From Nitrospirota bacterium (GTDB lineage: Bacteria > Nitrospirota > Thermodesulfovibrionia > Thermodesulfovibrionales > JdFR-88): 8,302 bases of DNA. A program made the position numbers and the translations under genes. The notes under the pieces are model-generated. The model did no database searches and was not told the DNA's origin. It saw only the letters and a program-made list of their open reading frames with translations. The stretch covers positions 1 through 8,302 of the forward strand of contig JAKAGP010000050.1 of NCBI GenBank assembly GCA_021825785.1, given 5' to 3'. Below are positions 5,894-8,302 of this stretch, piece by piece. Position 1 is the stretch's first letter, and every line of letters starts with the position of its first letter.

Positions 5894-6556
5894 ATGTTTA
5901 AAATGAAAAAGACAAAAATACTTGCATTGGTCCTGGCGGCGTTTGCGCTTACCGCGGCGCTGACCGCCTACCGCCAGGCAAGCCACTTCCGGCAGGCGGA
6001 AGCATTCGCCGCCGCCAAAAACTGGAAGCTGGCCATCAGGGAATACGATACAGCCCTCCATTTCCATGTCCCTTTTTCGCCTATCGCAGGCAGAGCGGCC
6101 CAAAAACTCTGGCAGATAGGCCAGATGTTCGAGGCGCGAGGAAAGCCGGATTGGGCTCTTATCGCTTACTCCAGCATCAGGAGCGGTTTTTACGGAACAA
6201 GGAGCTTTTATACGCCCGGAACGGACTGGCCGGGAACCGACTGGATAAAAAAGTGCGACAACAAGATCGCGGCCCTGGACACCATGATGCTCATAAAAGA
6301 AGGGGGCATAAAACCGGAGCAGGCCGCTCTTCAGAGGGAAAAATACCTGGCCATATTCAGGGATAACAGGGCGCCTTCCGTTTTCTGGTCCATATTGGCC
6401 GAACTCGGCTTCCTTGGGTGGATCGGGGCGGCCATCGCCACCATTTTCCTTGGATTTGGCAGGACAGGCAGGCCAAAGGGAAAGCCCGCCCTTTACGGAG
6501 CGGCATGCTTTATTGTTTTAGCGGCCATATGGGCGGTTTCCCTGCTTATGGCTTAA
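5894..6556 (+). CDS. Membrane protein of unknown function with TPR-like periplasmic region
   Basis: I do not recognise a named family. From the ATG at 5894 the product is 220 residues. A hydrophobic helix (about 9-26) after MFKMKKTK is a signal anchor or uncleaved signal peptide. A helical, Ala-rich region (28-98) follows with TPR-like spacing: AEAFAAAKNWKLAIREYDTA, then QIGQMFEARGKPDWALIAYS. Next are an aromatic segment GFYGTRSFYTP (98-108) and a tandem PGTDW-PGTDW. Two membrane helices (about 163-188 and 199-219) end the protein with almost no tail. AAGGGG lies 4 bases before 5894. ATG 5903 is possible; the ATG at 5840 is unlikely because it lies inside the leader hairpin and has no ribosome site. 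It is the only plus-strand gene here, divergent from tig and ending 21 bases from the convergent kinase gene. A scaffolding role is conceivable but not shown. Confidence 0.85.
   Translation: MFKMKKTKILALVLAAFALTAALTAYRQASHFRQAEAFAAAKNWKLAIREYDTALHFHVPFSPIAGRAAQKLWQIGQMFEARGKPDWALIAYSSIRSGFYGTRSFYTPGTDWPGTDWIKKCDNKIAALDTMMLIKEGGIKPEQAALQREKYLAIFRDNRAPSVFWSILAELGFLGWIGAAIATIFLGFGRTGRPKGKPALYGAACFIVLAAIWAVSLLMA
6215..6244 (+). repeat. Tandem 15-bp duplication within the membrane protein gene
   Basis: Two adjacent 15-base units, 6215-6229 and 6230-6244, differ at only two positions, both third codon positions. Each encodes PGTDW (residues 108-112 and 113-117). This is a recent in-frame duplication whose silent differences suggest the peptide is tolerated or kept. 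Confidence 0.8.
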
Positions 6557-6577
6557 GATAGCAAAATCCGGTTTTGT

Positions 6578-8029
6578 CTATTCGCTTACCGGCAGCTTTA
6601 TAAGAAAAGTGGCGCCCTCTCCGGAGCTTTCAACCTCGATGCTTCCAAAATGGCTTTGTATGATACTGTGCACTATGGCAAGGCCAAGGCCCATTCCACC
6701 CTCCTTGCTCGTATAGAAAGGTAAAAACACCTTCTGCCTCATCTGCTCCGGGATGCCGGGGCCCGTATCGGCCACCGAAATGAGGACCTCGTTTTCTTTT
6801 CTACAGACGTCAATATCCAGCCTGCCCCCTTCGGGCGCCATGGCCTGGACCGCGTTTTGTATTAGGTTCATGAACGTCTGTTTAAGCAGTATCTCATCGG
6901 CTTTTATGGTGAAAAACCCTTCCTCGCATACCGAAAGAGAGGCCCTTACGGCGGCAACTCCGGCCAGCGCGGCGTCAAGGCATGTCTTCAAGATCCCAGC
7001 TAACCGCTGCCTGTCCAGGGTCTCGAAAGCGGGCGTACCGGGGTTCGCAAAGGAAAGGAACCCGTTGATTATTGAGTTCATCGCCGCCACTTCCTTTTCG
7101 ATTGCCAAGGCGGCCTGGCGCTGCATTTCCGAAATTTTTTCTTTTCCCGCTCCATCGGGAGCAGGAACAACCTGGCCGGCGGGCTGCACATCGCTGTGCC
7201 CCCTTACCGCCACCTGACCCGCCGGCGTCTGACCTTCAGAAGCCTGTCCCGCGGGGATCTTTGAAAGCATTTTCGAGTAACCGGATATCACCGCCATGGG
7301 ATTTCTGAGCTCGTGGGCAAGGCCCGCCGACATCTCCCCCAGGCTTGAAAGCCTGCGCCTGAGTTCGGCCTGCCGCTCCAGGGCTTTCAATTGCGTAAGG
7401 TCCGTAAATACCAGTATCAGCCCTATCCTGGCGCCTGCGGCATCCCGCAAGGGGGTCACGGAAAAACCGACCCATAACCTGCGGCCCCCCCCCATGTTCT
7501 CCCGCGATTGAGTTCCCTCCGCCATCCCGGCCCCTTTTTGTATCCCCGGATAAAAAGCAAGCTCCTGTCTGCTGACCGTCTCATTTTTCTCTATGAGCCT
7601 GGCTATATCCCCTTTAAGCACCTCATTGTGCTTCCTGCCGATGGTCTCTTCCCTTTTAAAGCCCATTATCCTCTCCGCGGCGGAATTCACCATCGTTATC
7701 TCCAGCGCCTCGTTAAAACTTATGACCCCGCTTGGCACGCTTTCAAGGATGTTCTTACTGAGGTTCTCGATCAGGTCCGCCCTTTTTTCCGCCTTCGCGC
7801 GCAGTTCCTTAAGCTCCCGTTCATTTTCCTTGAGTTTTGAGACAAGGTCCTGGAAGGTGTCCACCACGAAACCGACTTCCGATTTTTCCTCCCCGCCCTG
7901 CTGCCTTTTTTTGTACCGGTCGAAGAAAATTTTCCTGGACAGGACATAGGTCAGGAAAACGGCAACCGCAAGGACCGCGGGGAGAAGAAAAACGGGGAAT
8001 GATACCAGGGACAAAAAAGGACCTTTCAT
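6578..8029 (-). CDS. Membrane-anchored PAS sensor histidine kinase (NtrB/AtoS type)
   Basis: The 483 residues form a complete sensor kinase, which autophosphorylates on histidine and passes phosphate to a response regulator. One membrane helix (about 8-30) anchors it, with almost nothing outside the cell. A coiled coil (55-92) leads to a PAS domain (about 93-215). HisKA follows with phospho-acceptor H239 in AHELRNPM, then HATPase_c with the N box NLIQNAVQAM (388-397), G1 DTGPGIP (421-427), F box VFLPFYTSK (434-442) and G2 GMGLGLAI (445-452). No HAMP or receiver domain is present. Two low-complexity insertions stand out, in PAS (162-184) and between the HisKA helices (about 257-296). The first contains nine consecutive G residues. 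The ATG at 8029 has only a weak GAG as ribosome site; an in-frame TAA directly precedes it. No response regulator is adjacent. It follows a prepilin peptidase gene but lies beyond its terminator. Confidence 0.95.
   Translation of the reverse strand: MKGPFLSLVSFPVFLLPAVLAVAVFLTYVLSRKIFFDRYKKRQQGGEEKSEVGFVVDTFQDLVSKLKENERELKELRAKAEKRADLIENLSKNILESVPSGVISFNEALEITMVNSAAERIMGFKREETIGRKHNEVLKGDIARLIEKNETVSRQELAFYPGIQKGAGMAEGTQSRENMGGGRRLWVGFSVTPLRDAAGARIGLILVFTDLTQLKALERQAELRRRLSSLGEMSAGLAHELRNPMAVISGYSKMLSKIPAGQASEGQTPAGQVAVRGHSDVQPAGQVVPAPDGAGKEKISEMQRQAALAIEKEVAAMNSIINGFLSFANPGTPAFETLDRQRLAGILKTCLDAALAGVAAVRASLSVCEEGFFTIKADEILLKQTFMNLIQNAVQAMAPEGGRLDIDVCRKENEVLISVADTGPGIPEQMRQKVFLPFYTSKEGGMGLGLAIVHSIIQSHFGSIEVESSGEGATFLIKLPVSE
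7142..7261 (-). other. PAGQ-repeat insertion between the two HisKA helices
   Basis: Residues 257-296 of the kinase form a Pro/Ala/Gly/Gln-rich segment in which PAGQ occurs three times (259-262, 269-272, 283-286) with a related SEGQ at 264-267. HisKA helix 1 (through GYSKML, 250-255) and helix 2 (from KEKISEMQ, about 296) are normally joined by a loop of a few residues, so about 40 residues have been added at the membrane-distal turn of the four-helix dimerisation bundle. The frame and flanking motifs are intact. Confidence 0.75.
7485..7493 (-). repeat. G9 homopolymer tract inside the kinase gene
   Basis: The coding strand has nine consecutive G residues covering ATG GGG GGG GG (residues 179-182). 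Loss of one G would give a TGA at 7458-7456, before H239. Gain of one would read another frame to a TGA at 7238-7236, through the H239 region. Either slip removes kinase activity, so the tract has the form of a phase-variable switch, though it could also be a sequencing artefact or simple low complexity. Confidence 0.85.
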
Positions 8030-8135
8030 TTATAACATCTCATTTTAAATCTCTTTGTGATCTCGAATGCAGGGAATATGCGCATTTATCACATACGCCC
8101 GCTGACCTTCGGTGCACACTCGCGCTCATTTTTTG

Positions 8136-8168
8136 AAAAAATCCGGCTCAGCGCTGCCCATGCCGGAT
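8136..8168 (-). terminator. Intrinsic terminator overlapping the prepilin peptidase stop
   Basis: On the minus strand ATCCGGC (8168-8162) pairs with GCCGGAT (8147-8141), a perfect 7-bp GC-rich stem with a 14-base loop, directly followed by T residues (six in all from 8141 to 8136, the first shared with the stem). The stop codon TGA (8150-8148) is in the loop and the 5' arm is coding. This separates the prepilin peptidase transcript from the kinase gene. Confidence 0.85.
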
Positions 8169-8302
8169 GTACCAGTAAACTATCTCCTGCCCCACAAACA
8201 GGCTTAAAAGAGCGCCCGCGGCAAGAAACGGGCCGAACGGGACCTTGGTTTTCCTGCCCCTGCCCTTGAAGACAATAAGATAAAGTCCCACAATGGAACC
8301 TG
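8148..8302 (-). CDS. pilD: Type IV prepilin peptidase (A24 family), C-terminal 51 residues
   Basis: This aspartic peptidase and N-methylase cleaves leader peptides of type IV pilins and pseudopilins at the inner membrane. Only the end is in the window. It reads GSIVGLYLIVFKGRGRKTK, then VPFGPFLAAGALLSLFVGQE, then IVYWYIRHGQR and stop. G-S-(I/V)-VGL followed by K-(V/I)-PFGPFLA-GA and a last membrane helix is the usual C-terminus of PilD/GspO/TadV-like peptidases; the catalytic aspartates and any N-terminal methylase domain lie right of the window. Because the same family serves pili, type II secretion and competence, the symbol is a best guess. The 118 bases between its stop and the kinase start hold the terminator tail, and I see no convincing promoter for the kinase there. 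Confidence 0.85.
   Translation of the reverse strand, partial: GSIVGLYLIVFKGRGRKTKVPFGPFLAAGALLSLFVGQEIVYWYIRHGQR

Noticed and set aside
5801..6103. Minus-strand open frame opposite the membrane protein gene
   Set aside because: It is a shadow of the plus-strand gene with no ribosome site, and it reads Arg/Cys-rich peptide without recognisable domains.
6557..6577. Bidirectional terminator between the convergent membrane protein and kinase genes (CAAAA-TCCGG-TTTTG)
   Set aside because: Five A-T-rich pairs make too weak a stem and there is no clear T run beyond it.
8040..8129. A 29-codon minus-strand reading frame with a CDKC motif between the prepilin peptidase and kinase genes
   Set aside because: It has no Shine-Dalgarno, begins in the terminator tail and resembles no small protein I know.
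8030..8135. Promoter for the histidine kinase (TAAAAT near 8046-8051 on the minus strand)
   Set aside because: The -10-like hexamer has no acceptable -35 at 16-18 bases, and no sigma54 GG/GC pair is visible.

Overview
This is an ordinary bacterial chromosome segment of moderate GC content. Tight operons, Shine-Dalgarno sites and sigma70-like promoters are all visible. An Rnf complex, trigger factor with ClpP and ClpX, a prepilin peptidase and an NtrB/AtoS-type kinase together suggest a Gram-negative, probably anaerobic bacterium. Nitrospirota or Desulfobacterota are my best guesses, but only from gene content and protein flavour; nothing in the window settles the phylum.

Layout, with most genes on the minus strand and therefore read from high to low coordinates. 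At 8302-8148 is the C-terminal end of a type IV prepilin peptidase, closed by a strong intrinsic terminator that overlaps its stop codon. At 8029-6578 is a membrane-anchored PAS sensor histidine kinase with two low-complexity insertions and a G9 tract. Convergent to it, on the plus strand at 5894-6556, is a small membrane protein of unknown function with a TPR-like soluble part. It has its own promoter and a leader that can fold into a long hairpin followed by a U-rich stretch. Divergent from that gene is the protein quality-control operon tig-clpP-clpX (5687-2477), with a near-consensus promoter and a terminator after clpX. Next come a tRNA-Ser(UGA) gene (2364-2277) and then a separate transcription unit, rnfC-rnfD (2020 to beyond position 1), with its own promoter near 2106-2135. 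The region 2021-2476 holds the rnf leader and promoter, the tRNA, short CCTGT-type repeats and the clpX terminator. I see nothing recognisable in about 2139-2276.

Functionally, trigger factor receives nascent chains at the ribosome and ClpXP unfolds and degrades tagged or damaged proteins. RnfC and RnfD are two subunits of the ferredoxin:NAD+ oxidoreductase that couples electron transfer to Na+ or H+ pumping; the remaining subunits should lie left of the window. The kinase has no response regulator next to it here, and its nearness to a prepilin peptidase gives only a weak hint towards pilus or secretion control.

I found no clear sign of a new multi-gene system. The points most worth a second look are the kinase (G9 tract and insertion inside the dimerisation hairpin) and the structured leader and palindromic promoter of the unknown membrane protein.
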